The position numbers and the translations under genes are program-made. Positions 43,715 through 54,959 of a stretch of 64,000 nt of DNA are shown here, piece after piece. How positions within the stretch are numbered: the first letter of the stretch is position 1; every line of letters starts with the position of its first letter. This DNA is from Sphingomonadaceae bacterium 3R27E2-A (GTDB lineage Bacteria > Pseudomonadota > Alphaproteobacteria > Sphingomonadales > Sphingomonadaceae), in assembly GCA_005503165.1 (NCBI GenBank), contig SCNT01000014.1, positions 1-64,000 of the forward strand, in the 5' to 3' direction. The notes under the pieces are model-generated. The model was not told the DNA's origin and did not search any database. It saw only the letters and a list, made by a program, of their open reading frames with translations.

Positions 43715-46700
43715 ATGACCCAGCCCATCGACCGCGCCGCCATCCGCGCCCTCGCCCGTCGCCCCGAAGCCGATATCGTTGCCGATCTGCGCGCCGAGCT
43801 CGCGCGTTCGCCCGCAACGGTCGATGCGACCACTGCACGCGGGCTCGCACTGATCCGCAAGGCGAAGTCCGAGGGCGAGCGCGAGACCCTCGTCGCGCAG
43901 CTGATGAACCGCTACCGCTTGTCGACCGAGGAAGGCGTCGTGCTGATGTGCCTTGCGGAGGCGCTGCTTCGCGTCCCTGACAGTGCCACCGCCAATGCGC
44001 TGATCCGCGACAAGATCGCCGGGCGCCGCTGGAACGAGGGCGAGGATGAGGACAGCCCGCTGATCGTCGCGCTTTCGGCGCGCGGACTGTCGCTGGGGTC
44101 GGCGACGCTGATGCTGGGCGCGATGGGTAGCAAGGCGAACCCGCTCGCGCTCCTGAAATCGATGATCCGCCGCTCGGGCGAGCCGGTGATCCGTCAGGCC
44201 GCGCTCGCGGCGATGAAGATGCTCGGCCAGCAGTTCGTGATGGGCGAGACGATCGACGCCGCGGTCAAGCGCGCCGACAGGGAAAAGAGCGAACTCGCGA
44301 GCTTCGACATGCTCGGCGAGGCCGCGCGCACCGCCGAAGACGCCAAGCGCTATTATGACAGCTATGCGGGTGCCATCACGCGCATCGGCAAACATGCGAA
44401 GCCGGGCGACCCGCACGCCAATCATGGCATCTCGATCAAGCTTTCGGCGCTCCACCCGCGCTACGAATATCTGCAAGGCCAGCGCACCCGCGAGGAACTG
44501 ATCCCGCGCGTGATCGAACTCGCCCGCGCCGCGCGCGCGGTGAACATCCCGCTGATGATCGACGCCGAGGAAAGCGACCGGCTCGAGCCGCATATGGACG
44601 TCTATGCCGCGCTGATCGACGCCGGGATCGCCGACGGCTGGACCGGGCTGGGCATCGTGATCCAGGCCTATCAGAAGCGCGCGCCCGAGGTGATCCGCTG
44701 GGTCGCCGCCAAGGCGCGCGCGCGCGGCGTCAAGCTGTCGATGCGGCTGGTGAAGGGCGCGTACTGGGATACCGAGATCAAGCGCGCGCAGACGATGGGG
44801 CTCGCCGACTTCCCGGTCTTCACCGCGAAGAACCACACCGACCTCAATTATATGCATTGCGCGCAGATCCTGCGCGACGCGCAGGACGCGATTTTCCCCG
44901 CCTTCGCGAGCCATAATGCGATGACATTGGCCTTTGTCGCCGAGCTGTTCGCGGGCGCCGATTACGAGCTGCAGCGGCTGCACGGGATGGGCGAGGGGGC
45001 GCACGACGCGATCGTCGGCCTCTTCCCGCCGCCGCGCCCGGTGCGCGTCTATGCCCCCGTCGGCACCCACCGCGACCTGCTCGCCTATCTCGTCCGCCGC
45101 CTGCTCGAAAATGGCGCGAACTCCAGCTTCGTGCATCAGTTTTCGGACCCCGAAGTGACCGCCGAACAGCTCGCGGTCGATCCGCGCAGCATCGCGAGCC
45201 AACCCTCGACGATTCCGACCGGCCGCACGCTGCTCGACCCCGAGCGCCGCAACTCGCGCGGCTACGACCTCGGCGACCCCGGCGTTCCCGAGGCGCTCAT
45301 GGCGGCGATCGCCAAGGCGCGCCGCGCGAACCCCGTCGCGGCGCCGATCGTCGCGGGGCGCACGCTGACCGGCACTGCGGTGCCCGTCCACAACCCCGCG
45401 ACCGGCGCGGTCATCGGATCGGTGATCGAGGCCGACGCCGCCGCGGTCGACGCCGCAGTCGCGGCATCGAAAAAGGTGCAGGAGGATTGGAGCCTTGCGG
45501 GCGGCGCCTTCCGCGCCGAGCGCCTCGAACGCGCCGCCGACCTGCTCGAGGACCGCGACGCCTTGTTCCTCGGCCTCGCGATCGACGAAGCCGGCAAGAC
45601 GCTCGTCGATGCGGTAGCGGAAGTGCGCGAGGCGGTCGATTTCCTGCGCTATTATGCGGGCCAGGCGCGCGCGCATTTCACCCACCCGCTGCCGCTCCCC
45701 GGTCCGACAGGCGAACGCAACGAGCTGATGCTCGAGGGCAAGGGCATTTTCGCCTGCATCAGCCCGTGGAACTTCCCGCTCGCGATCTTCCTGGGACAGG
45801 TGTCGGCGGCGCTGGCCGCGGGCAACGCTGTGCTCGCCAAGCCCGCCGAGCAGACCCCGCTGATCGCGCACGCCGCGGTCGAATTGCTCCACGAGGCGGG
45901 CATTCCCGTGGAAATCCTCCACTATCTCCCCGGCCGCGGCGAGACCGTCGGTGCGGCGGTGACCGGGCATGACGACGTCATCGGCGTCGCCTTCACCGGC
46001 TCGACCGAGGTCGCGCGGCTGATCAACCGCAGCCTCGCGATGCGCGACGGTCCGATCGCGACGCTGATCGCCGAGACCGGCGGCGCGAACGCGATGATCG
46101 TCGATTCGACCGCGCTCCCCGAGCAGGTGGCGCGCGACGCCGTCGCCAGTGCCTTCCAGTCGGCGGGCCAGCGCTGCTCGGCGCTGCGCCTGCTCTGCGT
46201 GCAGGACGATGTCGCCGAGGGCATGATCGAGATGGTCGCGGGCGCGATGGCCGAGCTTGCGGTCGGCGACCCGGCGATCCTCGCGACCGACACCGGCCCG
46301 ATCATCGACGAGGAGGCGCTGGCGAATATCGCCACCTATGTCGCCGACGCGCGCGCCGCGGGGCGCGTGCTCGCCGAGGCCGGCGGCGACCTGCCCCCCG
46401 GCGGCCATTTCGTCCGCCCGGCGCTGATCCGCCTCGACCATGTCACCGATTTGAAGCGCGAGATTTTCGGCCCCGTGCTCCATGTGGCGACGTGGAAGGG
46501 GGGTGAGCTCGACGCGCTGATCGATGCGATCAATGCGTCGGGCTATGGCCTGACGCTCGGCGTCCACACGCGCATCGACGGCGTTGCGGCGCATGTCGCG
46601 GCGCGCGCGGCGGTCGGCAACGTCTATGTGAACCGCAACCAGATCGGCGCGATCGTCGGCTCGCAGCCCTTCGGCGGCCGCGGCCTGTCGGGCACCGGCC

Positions 46701-46804
46701 CCAAGGCCGGCGGCCCGCACTACCTCTTCCGCTTCGCCGAGGAAAAGTCGATCTCGACCGACATCACGGCGGCGGGCGGCAACGCGGCGCTGATGGCGGG
46801 GTAG
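43715..46804 (+). CDS. putA: Bifunctional proline dehydrogenase / L-glutamate gamma-semialdehyde dehydrogenase
   Basis: 1029 residues from ATG 43715. The N-terminal about 500 residues are the FAD proline dehydrogenase barrel (MRLVKGAYWDTEIKRAQ, YAPVGTHRDLLAYLVRRLLENGANSSF). The C-terminal aldehyde dehydrogenase has SPWNFPLAIFLGQVSAALAAGN, the catalytic Glu in ETGGANAM and the nucleophile Cys in AGQRCSALRL. There is no N-terminal ribbon-helix-helix domain, so regulation falls to the neighbouring Lrp-type protein. It converts proline to glutamate through pyrroline-5-carboxylate. Confidence 0.96.
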   Translation: MTQPIDRAAIRALARRPEADIVADLRAELARSPATVDATTARGLALIRKAKSEGERETLVAQLMNRYRLSTEEGVVLMCLAEALLRVPDSATANALIRDKIAGRRWNEGEDEDSPLIVALSARGLSLGSATLMLGAMGSKANPLALLKSMIRRSGEPVIRQAALAAMKMLGQQFVMGETIDAAVKRADREKSELASFDMLGEAARTAEDAKRYYDSYAGAITRIGKHAKPGDPHANHGISIKLSALHPRYEYLQGQRTREELIPRVIELARAARAVNIPLMIDAEESDRLEPHMDVYAALIDAGIADGWTGLGIVIQAYQKRAPEVIRWVAAKARARGVKLSMRLVKGAYWDTEIKRAQTMGLADFPVFTAKNHTDLNYMHCAQILRDAQDAIFPAFASHNAMTLAFVAELFAGADYELQRLHGMGEGAHDAIVGLFPPPRPVRVYAPVGTHRDLLAYLVRRLLENGANSSFVHQFSDPEVTAEQLAVDPRSIASQPSTIPTGRTLLDPERRNSRGYDLGDPGVPEALMAAIAKARRANPVAAPIVAGRTLTGTAVPVHNPATGAVIGSVIEADAAAVDAAVAASKKVQEDWSLAGGAFRAERLERAADLLEDRDALFLGLAIDEAGKTLVDAVAEVREAVDFLRYYAGQARAHFTHPLPLPGPTGERNELMLEGKGIFACISPWNFPLAIFLGQVSAALAAGNAVLAKPAEQTPLIAHAAVELLHEAGIPVEILHYLPGRGETVGAAVTGHDDVIGVAFTGSTEVARLINRSLAMRDGPIATLIAETGGANAMIVDSTALPEQVARDAVASAFQSAGQRCSALRLLCVQDDVAEGMIEMVAGAMAELAVGDPAILATDTGPIIDEEALANIATYVADARAAGRVLAEAGGDLPPGGHFVRPALIRLDHVTDLKREIFGPVLHVATWKGGELDALIDAINASGYGLTLGVHTRIDGVAAHVAARAAVGNVYVNRNQIGAIVGSQPFGGRGLSGTGPKAGGPHYLFRFAEEKSISTDITAAGGNAALMAG

Positions 46805-46807
46805 AAG

Positions 46808-46967
46808 GGTTCACGCGGAGACGCGGAGGCGCGGAGAATCTATAATCACCGTTCGCCCTGAGCTTGTCGAAGGGCCGTTTTTCCTTTCGACGGGGAAGAA
46901 GAACGGTGCTTCGACAAGCTCAGCACAGACGGGATCAGGACAATTCCTCCGCGCCTCCGCGTGAACC
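46808..46967. repeat. Nested inverted repeats between putA and the CcmI-like gene
   Basis: Outer arms are GGTTCACGCGGAGACGCG at 46808 onward and its partner ending GCGTGAACC at 46967. Inside lies a second pair, CCCTGAGCTTGTCGAAGGGC near 46856 and CTTCGACAAGCTCAGCAC near 46909, also inverted. The inner motif CTGAGCTTGTCGAAGG is a widespread alphaproteobacterial and gammaproteobacterial intergenic repeat. The two nested families suggest one element inserted into, or grew inside, another. Confidence 0.7.
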
Positions 46968-46973
46968 GAAAAA

Positions 46974-47924
46974 CTACGCCCCCGGCACGCCCAAGAGCTG
47001 CGCCTGCGCCTTCAGCCGCGCTGCTGCGCTTGGGTTCGCCGCGATGCCGTCCTTCAATGCCTGCGCGGCCTTCGCGGTCTCGCCGAGCGTCATGCGGCTG
47101 CGCATCAGCATGATCCAGCGGTCGACATCCTGCGGGTTGGTTTTGAGCTTGGTTTCGAGCCCGCTCACCATTCCCTCGATCATCGCGTCCTGCTGGCCCT
47201 TGGGCAGCTGCGACGCGGCCTCCATGTCCGACCGGCTGGGCCCTGGGATTGCGCGTGCGGCGACGGGCATTTCGTCGGCGGTCAGCGGGCGCGGGCGGGT
47301 GTTGGCCAGCCGGTCGGCGACCTCGATCTTGTGGATCGCGCCGACCTGCTCGATCGTGCGGCGGAGGTCCGCCTCCCACGGCGCGCCCTGCGGCGTGTCG
47401 GCGAGCAGCGCGAACCAGTCCTCGATCGCGCCCTTGTGGTCGCCGCCGATGTCCTTCCTGACCGCCATGAAATAGCGCGCGCGGGGGTCCCTGGCGTCGA
47501 GTGCGATCGCCTTTTCGAAGGCCTGCAGCGCGCCCGCGGGCATCGGGTCGCGCTCGCTCGCCATCACCCGCGCTTCGCCGAGCGCCGACCAGAGCCCCGC
47601 CGAATCGGGCGACAGCGCGGTCGCTTTTTCATAAGCCGCCGCCGCGGCGGCAAAATCGCCGAGGTCGAAGCGCGCCGCACCGAGCTGCATCCACGCGTCG
47701 GCGCTGTTCGGTTCGGCCCTCGTCCGCGCCTCGAGCGCAGCGAGCTGATCGCCGGGCAGCGCGCCGCTTTCGGCCGCGGCCGCAGGGGCCTCGCCCGCGC
47801 GGTCGCGCCAGACGGCATAGCCGATCGCCCCCGCCAGCAGCAGGAAGGCGGCGATCAGGATCAGGCCGTTCGTCCGCGTCAGGCCCGCGCGGGGCGCTTT
47901 GGCCATGTCTTTGCTCTCGTTCAT
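46974..47924 (-). CDS. CcmI/CycH-like TPR protein (cytochrome c biogenesis)
   Basis: 316 residues from ATG 47924, with AGAGGGG upstream. One N-terminal membrane helix (about 19-38, LILIAAFLLLAGAIGYAVW) is followed by TPR repeats: AWMQLGAARFDLGDFAAAAAAYEKA, then LQAFEKAIALDARDPRARY, then KGAIEDWFALLADTPQGAPW. This layout and the last segment match the C-terminal half of CcmI/CycH, which presents apocytochromes to the heme-ligation machinery. No other ccm gene is near; it lies about 1.6 kb from the multiheme operon. A generic TPR protein is the alternative. Confidence 0.7.
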   Translation of the reverse strand: MNESKDMAKAPRAGLTRTNGLILIAAFLLLAGAIGYAVWRDRAGEAPAAAAESGALPGDQLAALEARTRAEPNSADAWMQLGAARFDLGDFAAAAAAYEKATALSPDSAGLWSALGEARVMASERDPMPAGALQAFEKAIALDARDPRARYFMAVRKDIGGDHKGAIEDWFALLADTPQGAPWEADLRRTIEQVGAIHKIEVADRLANTRPRPLTADEMPVAARAIPGPSRSDMEAASQLPKGQQDAMIEGMVSGLETKLKTNPQDVDRWIMLMRSRMTLGETAKAAQALKDGIAANPSAAARLKAQAQLLGVPGA

Positions 47925-48084
47925 TTTTGCCCCTCTTGTGCGCGTGCGAAAAAATGATTGCCTTGCGCGGTCCCGGCTTGCCTTTGCTCTCCGATGGTGT
48001 AGCCTTCGAAGGGCGAGGTCGGTCAACGATAAAATCGCAAAAGGGGTCGCACCGAAATTTTCCCGGTCAACAGGGGAGGGGTGC

Positions 48085-49440
48085 ATGGCAGTTTCAGATC
48101 ACGTCGATTTCAAGACGTTCATGGAAGGGGTTTCGAAGCGCAACCCGGGGCAACCCGAGTTCGTGCAGGCGGTGCAGGAAGTCGCCGAGGACATCTTCGA
48201 CTTCATCGCCGACAAGGAGGAATATCATGCGCAGCAGATTTTGCGGCGCATCGCGGAGCCCGACCGCGTGGTGTCTTTCCGCGTCTGCTGGGAAGACGAT
48301 AACGGTAATATCCGCGTGCAGCGCGGCTGGCGCGTCCAGAACAACAATGCCATCGGGCCGTACAAGGGCGGCATCCGCTTCCACCCCTCGGTCACCGAAT
48401 CGGTGCTCAAATTCCTGGCGTTCGAACAAACCTTCAAGAATGCGCTGACCGGCCTGCCGATGGGCGGCGGCAAGGGCGGGTCGAACTTCAACCCCAAGGG
48501 CAAGAGCGTGCGCGAGATCATGCGCTTCTGCCAGAGCTTCATGACCGAACTTTATCGCCACATCGGCGCCGACATCGACGTGCCCGCGGGCGACATCGGC
48601 GTGGGCGGGCGCGAGATCGGCTTCATGTTCGGCCAGTACAAGCGCATCACCAACGAATTCACGGGGGTGCTCACCGGCAAGGGCCTCGAATGGGGCGGTT
48701 CGCTGATCCGCACCGAGGCGACCGGCTATGGCGCAGTCTATTTCCTCCAGAACATGCTCGCCGCGAAGGACATGGATCTGGTCGGCAAGACCGCGGTCAT
48801 CTCGGGCTCGGGCAATGTGGCGACGCACGCCGCCGAAAAGATCGTCCAGCTGGGCGGCAAGGTGCTGACGCTGTCCGACTCGGGCGGCTTCATCCATGAT
48901 CCCGACGGCATCACCCAGGAAAAGATCGACTGGGTGAAGGCGCACAAGACGCACCGCCGCGGCCGGATTGAGGAATATTGCGACGAGTTCAAGGGCGCGA
49001 GCTTCACCGCGGGCAAGACGCCGTGGGGGGTCAAGTGCGACGTCGCCTTGCCCTGCGCGACGCAGAACGAGCTGCTCGGCGACGACGCCAAAGCGCTGAT
49101 CGCCAACGGCTGCATCGCGGTCAGCGAGGGCGCGAACATGCCGACCAACCTCGAAGGGGTGCACGCGTTCAAGCATGCCAAGCTGATGTTCGCGCCGGGC
49201 AAGGCGGCGAATGCCGGCGGCGTCGCGGTCTCGGGCCTCGAAATGAGCCAGAACAGCGGGCGCCGCAGCTGGAGCGAGGCCGAGCTGCAACAGATGCTCA
49301 AGGACATCATGCACGGCATCCACACGAGCTGCCTGACCTATGGTGACCAGGGCGACGGCTATATCGACTATGTGAAGGGCGCCAATATCGCGGGCTTCAA
49401 GAAGGTCGCCGACGCGATGCTCGCGTTCGGGGTGGTGTAA
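48085..49440 (+). CDS. gdhA: NADP-specific glutamate dehydrogenase
   Basis: 451 residues from ATG 48085, with a strong AGGGGAGGGG site. The catalytic lysine motif PMGGGKGGSNF is in the N-terminal half, and the dinucleotide loop GSGNVATHAAEK in the second half. The size and the N-terminal FRVCWEDDNGNIRVQRGWRVQ fit the hexameric NADP class. It links 2-oxoglutarate and ammonia to glutamate and may work with PutA next door in proline/glutamate metabolism. No attenuator or riboswitch is evident in the 160-nt leader. Confidence 0.96.
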   Translation: MAVSDHVDFKTFMEGVSKRNPGQPEFVQAVQEVAEDIFDFIADKEEYHAQQILRRIAEPDRVVSFRVCWEDDNGNIRVQRGWRVQNNNAIGPYKGGIRFHPSVTESVLKFLAFEQTFKNALTGLPMGGGKGGSNFNPKGKSVREIMRFCQSFMTELYRHIGADIDVPAGDIGVGGREIGFMFGQYKRITNEFTGVLTGKGLEWGGSLIRTEATGYGAVYFLQNMLAAKDMDLVGKTAVISGSGNVATHAAEKIVQLGGKVLTLSDSGGFIHDPDGITQEKIDWVKAHKTHRRGRIEEYCDEFKGASFTAGKTPWGVKCDVALPCATQNELLGDDAKALIANGCIAVSEGANMPTNLEGVHAFKHAKLMFAPGKAANAGGVAVSGLEMSQNSGRRSWSEAELQQMLKDIMHGIHTSCLTYGDQGDGYIDYVKGANIAGFKKVADAMLAFGVV

Positions 49441-49489
49441 GCGGCGGTCGAGGCGCAAAAGCGTCCGGCGGGGTAAAAGGGGTTCTGCG

Positions 49490-50965
49490 ATGACGACGCA
49501 CGCTGGAAGGGAGCGCCGCGATCGGCCTTGGGCGGCTTTGGCCGCCCTTGCGCTGATCCTTGCTGTGCTGGCGGTAGCGGCGGTCATCGCCGCCCCGCCG
49601 GCGCGCTCGCAGGCGGAGGTCGCCGGGCGTTACACCGGCGTCGCCTCGTGCGCGGGCTCGACCTGCCACGGCCGGATGGAGGGCGATGGCACCATCGTCC
49701 GCCAGGACGAGCTGATGAAATGGCAGGAGCCATCGACCCCCGGCGGTGCGCACAGCCGCGCCTGGGCGGTGCTCAGCAACAGCCGCAGCCAGTTCATCGC
49801 GCGCAACCTGGGCCTCAAGGATGCGGCGACCGCGCCGATGTGCCTCGGCTGCCACAGCAGCAAGGGCGCGATCGACGCCGCGGGTGGCGCGATGCGCGGC
49901 ACCGTTCCGCTCGAGGACGGGGTCGGCTGCGAATCGTGCCACGGTCCGGCGGGCGGCTGGATCGCCAGCCATTATGCCGGGATCGGGACCAACGCCGATC
50001 CCGACCGCGAAATGCGCGAAAAGCATCTCGCCAACCTGTCGGCGGGGCTCAAGAAGCTCGAGGATCCGGTGGTGCGCGCGCGCGTGTGCGTCGACTGCCA
50101 CTTCGGCTCATCGGGCGAGGGGCAGTTCGTCACGCATCGGATCATGGCCGCGGGGCATCCGCGCATCGCCTTCGAACTCGACCTATTCTCCTCGCTCCAG
50201 GCGCATCACCAGGAGGATGGCGACTATAGCTGGCGCAAGTTCGGCGTCGCGAATGCGCGCACCGACCACGTCCAGATGTGGGCGGTCGGGCAGGCGACGG
50301 CGCTCGAACGCAGCCTCCAGCTCTTCCAGTCGAAGCGCGGGACCGAGGGCATGTTCCCCGAATTCTATTTCCTCGACTGCCACAGCTGCCATCGCCCGAT
50401 CTTCGATCAGGCGAAGCCGGTGAAGACCAGCCTGAACAATCCTGGGCGGGCGTTGGGCGACGGGCGCAGCCTTCCCGAGGGAATGCCGCCCTATAATGAC
50501 GAGAATCTGATCATGCTTTCGGCCGCCGCGCGACTCGTGTCTGCCGATCTGGCCGGCGAGCTGTCGGCGCGCACCGCAGCCTTCCACCGGGCGATGACGG
50601 TCGATCGCGACAGCGCCAGGGCCGCCGCGGCGCAGCTCGGCGCGACGGTAGGCAAGCTCAAGGCGGCCTTCGCTTCGCGCAATTTCTCGGGCACCGATGC
50701 CTTCGCGCTCGTCGATGCGATTTCGGCCAAGGCGATCAGCGACCGGTTCACCGACTTTTCGGGCTCGCAGCAGGCGGTGATGGGGGTCGATACTTTGCTC
50801 AACGCGATGGTCTCGTCGGGGCGGATCACCGTCGGCGCGGCGGCGGGCATCCGCGGCGACATCGACCGCGCCTATGCCGCGGTCAAGGATCCCAACGCCT
50901 ACAAGCCCGTGCAATTCCAGCAGTCGCTCGGCAGCGCGGTGCGCGCGATCCGGGCGCTGCGCTGA
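49490..50965 (+). CDS. Multiheme cytochrome c family protein, five heme sites
   Basis: 491 residues, with AGGGG 7 nt before ATG. An N-terminal hydrophobic segment (about 15-36) ends at PPARSQA, a signal peptide or membrane anchor. Five heme-binding sites: an unusual CX4CH at 54-60 (CAGSTCH), then CLGCH (118-122), CESCH (147-151), CVDCH (200-204) and CHSCH (297-301). The first and third are followed by glycine as in cytochrome c554-like folds. The C-terminal third is a heme-free helical region. It opens a four-gene operon with 8-nt spacing to the next gene; role proposed as periplasmic electron carrier. Confidence 0.9.
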   Translation: MTTHAGRERRDRPWAALAALALILAVLAVAAVIAAPPARSQAEVAGRYTGVASCAGSTCHGRMEGDGTIVRQDELMKWQEPSTPGGAHSRAWAVLSNSRSQFIARNLGLKDAATAPMCLGCHSSKGAIDAAGGAMRGTVPLEDGVGCESCHGPAGGWIASHYAGIGTNADPDREMREKHLANLSAGLKKLEDPVVRARVCVDCHFGSSGEGQFVTHRIMAAGHPRIAFELDLFSSLQAHHQEDGDYSWRKFGVANARTDHVQMWAVGQATALERSLQLFQSKRGTEGMFPEFYFLDCHSCHRPIFDQAKPVKTSLNNPGRALGDGRSLPEGMPPYNDENLIMLSAAARLVSADLAGELSARTAAFHRAMTVDRDSARAAAAQLGATVGKLKAAFASRNFSGTDAFALVDAISAKAISDRFTDFSGSQQAVMGVDTLLNAMVSSGRITVGAAAGIRGDIDRAYAAVKDPNAYKPVQFQQSLGSAVRAIRALR

Positions 50966-50973
50966 CGATAGAT

Positions 50974-52989
<2,016 letters not shown>

Positions 52990-52992
52990 ACG

Positions 52993-54957
52993 ATGAGCCT
53001 CGCGGGAAGCAGCCTTTGGCCGATCATCGCCAGCCTTGCGGCGCAGGGCGCGCCCGAGGGCGCGGCCGATCGAACGCCCGCGGCCGCCGAAGCCCCCGCC
53101 CCCGAACCGTCGCTCGACGACCTCACCCCGCCGCCGCCGCCGGTCGACTGGCAGGAGATGATGAGCGACGATCTGCTGACCCAGATCATCGACGGCCGCC
53201 GCCGTCCCGGCTATCGCCCCGACCTCCCCGACCAGCTGACGCAGGACAATGTCGGCGCGCTCCGCCCGCCGCCGCCCGAGGCCTTTCCGGGAATGGAGGA
53301 CCAGCTGCCGGTGCCCGACCGCTGGCGGCTGATCGAGAGCCTGGGGGTGGTCAAGGAACGCTGGTTCGACCCTTATCACCAGAACACCTACAAGGGCGAC
53401 CGCGCGCTGTGCATCCCGACGAAGGAAGAGCAGGAACTGCGTGAGCGGGGCGGCGAGGCTCGCTGCAAGACGCCGAAGTTCCTGGGGCTGAAGGGCGAGG
53501 ACTGGTTCTTCGTCGTCAACGCCGTTTCGGACAGCGTGTTCGAACCGCGCACTTTCCCGATCCCCGTCGGCGTCCAGACGACCTCGCGCCCCGGCAGCCT
53601 TGATGTGTTCGGCAAGAACCGCAGCTTCGTCGCGGCGCAGACCTTCATCGTCGGCGCGGCGCTGATCAAGGGCTCGACCGCGTTCAAGCCGCCTGACATC
53701 GAATATCGCCTGACGCTCGCCTATCAGGCCAATTATGTCGACGTGCCGGAACGGCGCGTGCTCGACGTGCGCCCGTCGAAGAAGAGCAACCGCTTCGACC
53801 ATTTCATCGGCGTTCAGGAATTGTTCGTCGACAAGCACCTCGGCAACACGTCGGACCGCTACGACTTCTACTCGATCCGCGTCGGCATCCAGCCGTTCCA
53901 GAGCGATTTCCGCGGCTTCCTGTTTCAGGATTCGCAGCTCGGCATCCGCCTGTTCGGCAACCGCGACAACAACCGCTTCCAATATAATCTGGCGGCCTTC
54001 TGGCGGCTGGAGAAGGACACCAATTCCGGCCTCAACGACATCACCCAGACGCCGCGCGACGATTTCATCTTCACCGGCAATCTCTATCGTCAGGATTTCC
54101 CCTTCGTCGGGCTGACCAGCCAGGTCAGCGTGACCTACAATATGAACCGCGAGAAGAACGACATCCAGATCGACCATAATGGTTTCCCGGTGCGGCCCGC
54201 GCTGCTCGGCGACCTCAAGGGACGCGAATATGATGTCGTTTATCTCGGTTACAGCGCCGACGGACGTATCGGGCGGATCAACCTGACCGCCAGCTTCTAC
54301 GCCGCGCTCGGCGAGGACCGGAACAGCTTCTTCACCAGCAAGCCAGCCGAGATTCGCGCGGGCTTCGGCGCGGTCGAACTCAGCTACGACCACGACTGGA
54401 TGCGCTTCCGCCTCTCGGGGCTCTACGCCACCGGCGACGGGGATCCGTACAACAACACCGAGGGCGGTTTCGACGCCATCTTCGAAAACCCGATCTTCGG
54501 CGGCGCCGACACCAGCTACTGGATTCGCCAGACGATCCCCTTCGCGGGCGGCGGGCGCGTCATCTCGATCAATGGCCGCAACGGCATCCTGAATTCGCTG
54601 CGCTCGTCGAAGGAAGAGGGGCAGTCGAACTTCAACAATCCCGGCACCGTCTTCGTCGGCGCCGGCGCCGATTTCGACATCTCGCCGCAGTTCCGCGTCA
54701 GCACCAACGTCAACCATCTGTGGTTCGCGAACACCTCGTCGCTGCAGGCGCTGCGCATGGAAGGCTCGATCCCCAAGGACATCGGCTGGGACCTGTCGGT
54801 CGCGACGATCTGGCGGCCCAAGGCGACGCAGAATATCGTCGGGCGGCTGAGCGCCGCGGTGCTCGTGCCGGGCAAGGGGTTCAAGGACCTGTTCGAAAAT
54901 AAACAGCGCGAGGATGTCTATGTATCGATCCTCGCCAACGCGATTTTGAGTTTCTGA
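52993..54957 (+). CDS. Predicted outer-membrane beta-barrel protein of the multiheme operon
   Basis: 654 residues; the ATG is 3 nt after the previous stop. The N-terminus has only a weak signal (MSLAGSSLWPIIASLAAQGA). A Pro/Ala-rich region to about residue 110 is followed by a domain of alternating polar and aromatic residues such as YRLTLAYQANYVDV, YDFYSIRVGIQPFQ, FQYNLAAFWRLEKD and VELSYDHDWMRFRLSGLYATGD, typical of barrel strands. The C-terminal residue is Phe (ANAILSF), as in many Omp85-assembled proteins. No family is recognised; an MtrB-like conduit barrel is one possibility. Two cysteines lie near 134 and 151. Confidence 0.7.
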   Translation: MSLAGSSLWPIIASLAAQGAPEGAADRTPAAAEAPAPEPSLDDLTPPPPPVDWQEMMSDDLLTQIIDGRRRPGYRPDLPDQLTQDNVGALRPPPPEAFPGMEDQLPVPDRWRLIESLGVVKERWFDPYHQNTYKGDRALCIPTKEEQELRERGGEARCKTPKFLGLKGEDWFFVVNAVSDSVFEPRTFPIPVGVQTTSRPGSLDVFGKNRSFVAAQTFIVGAALIKGSTAFKPPDIEYRLTLAYQANYVDVPERRVLDVRPSKKSNRFDHFIGVQELFVDKHLGNTSDRYDFYSIRVGIQPFQSDFRGFLFQDSQLGIRLFGNRDNNRFQYNLAAFWRLEKDTNSGLNDITQTPRDDFIFTGNLYRQDFPFVGLTSQVSVTYNMNREKNDIQIDHNGFPVRPALLGDLKGREYDVVYLGYSADGRIGRINLTASFYAALGEDRNSFFTSKPAEIRAGFGAVELSYDHDWMRFRLSGLYATGDGDPYNNTEGGFDAIFENPIFGGADTSYWIRQTIPFAGGGRVISINGRNGILNSLRSSKEEGQSNFNNPGTVFVGAGADFDISPQFRVSTNVNHLWFANTSSLQALRMEGSIPKDIGWDLSVATIWRPKATQNIVGRLSAAVLVPGKGFKDLFENKQREDVYVSILANAILSF

Positions 54958-54959
54958 CG

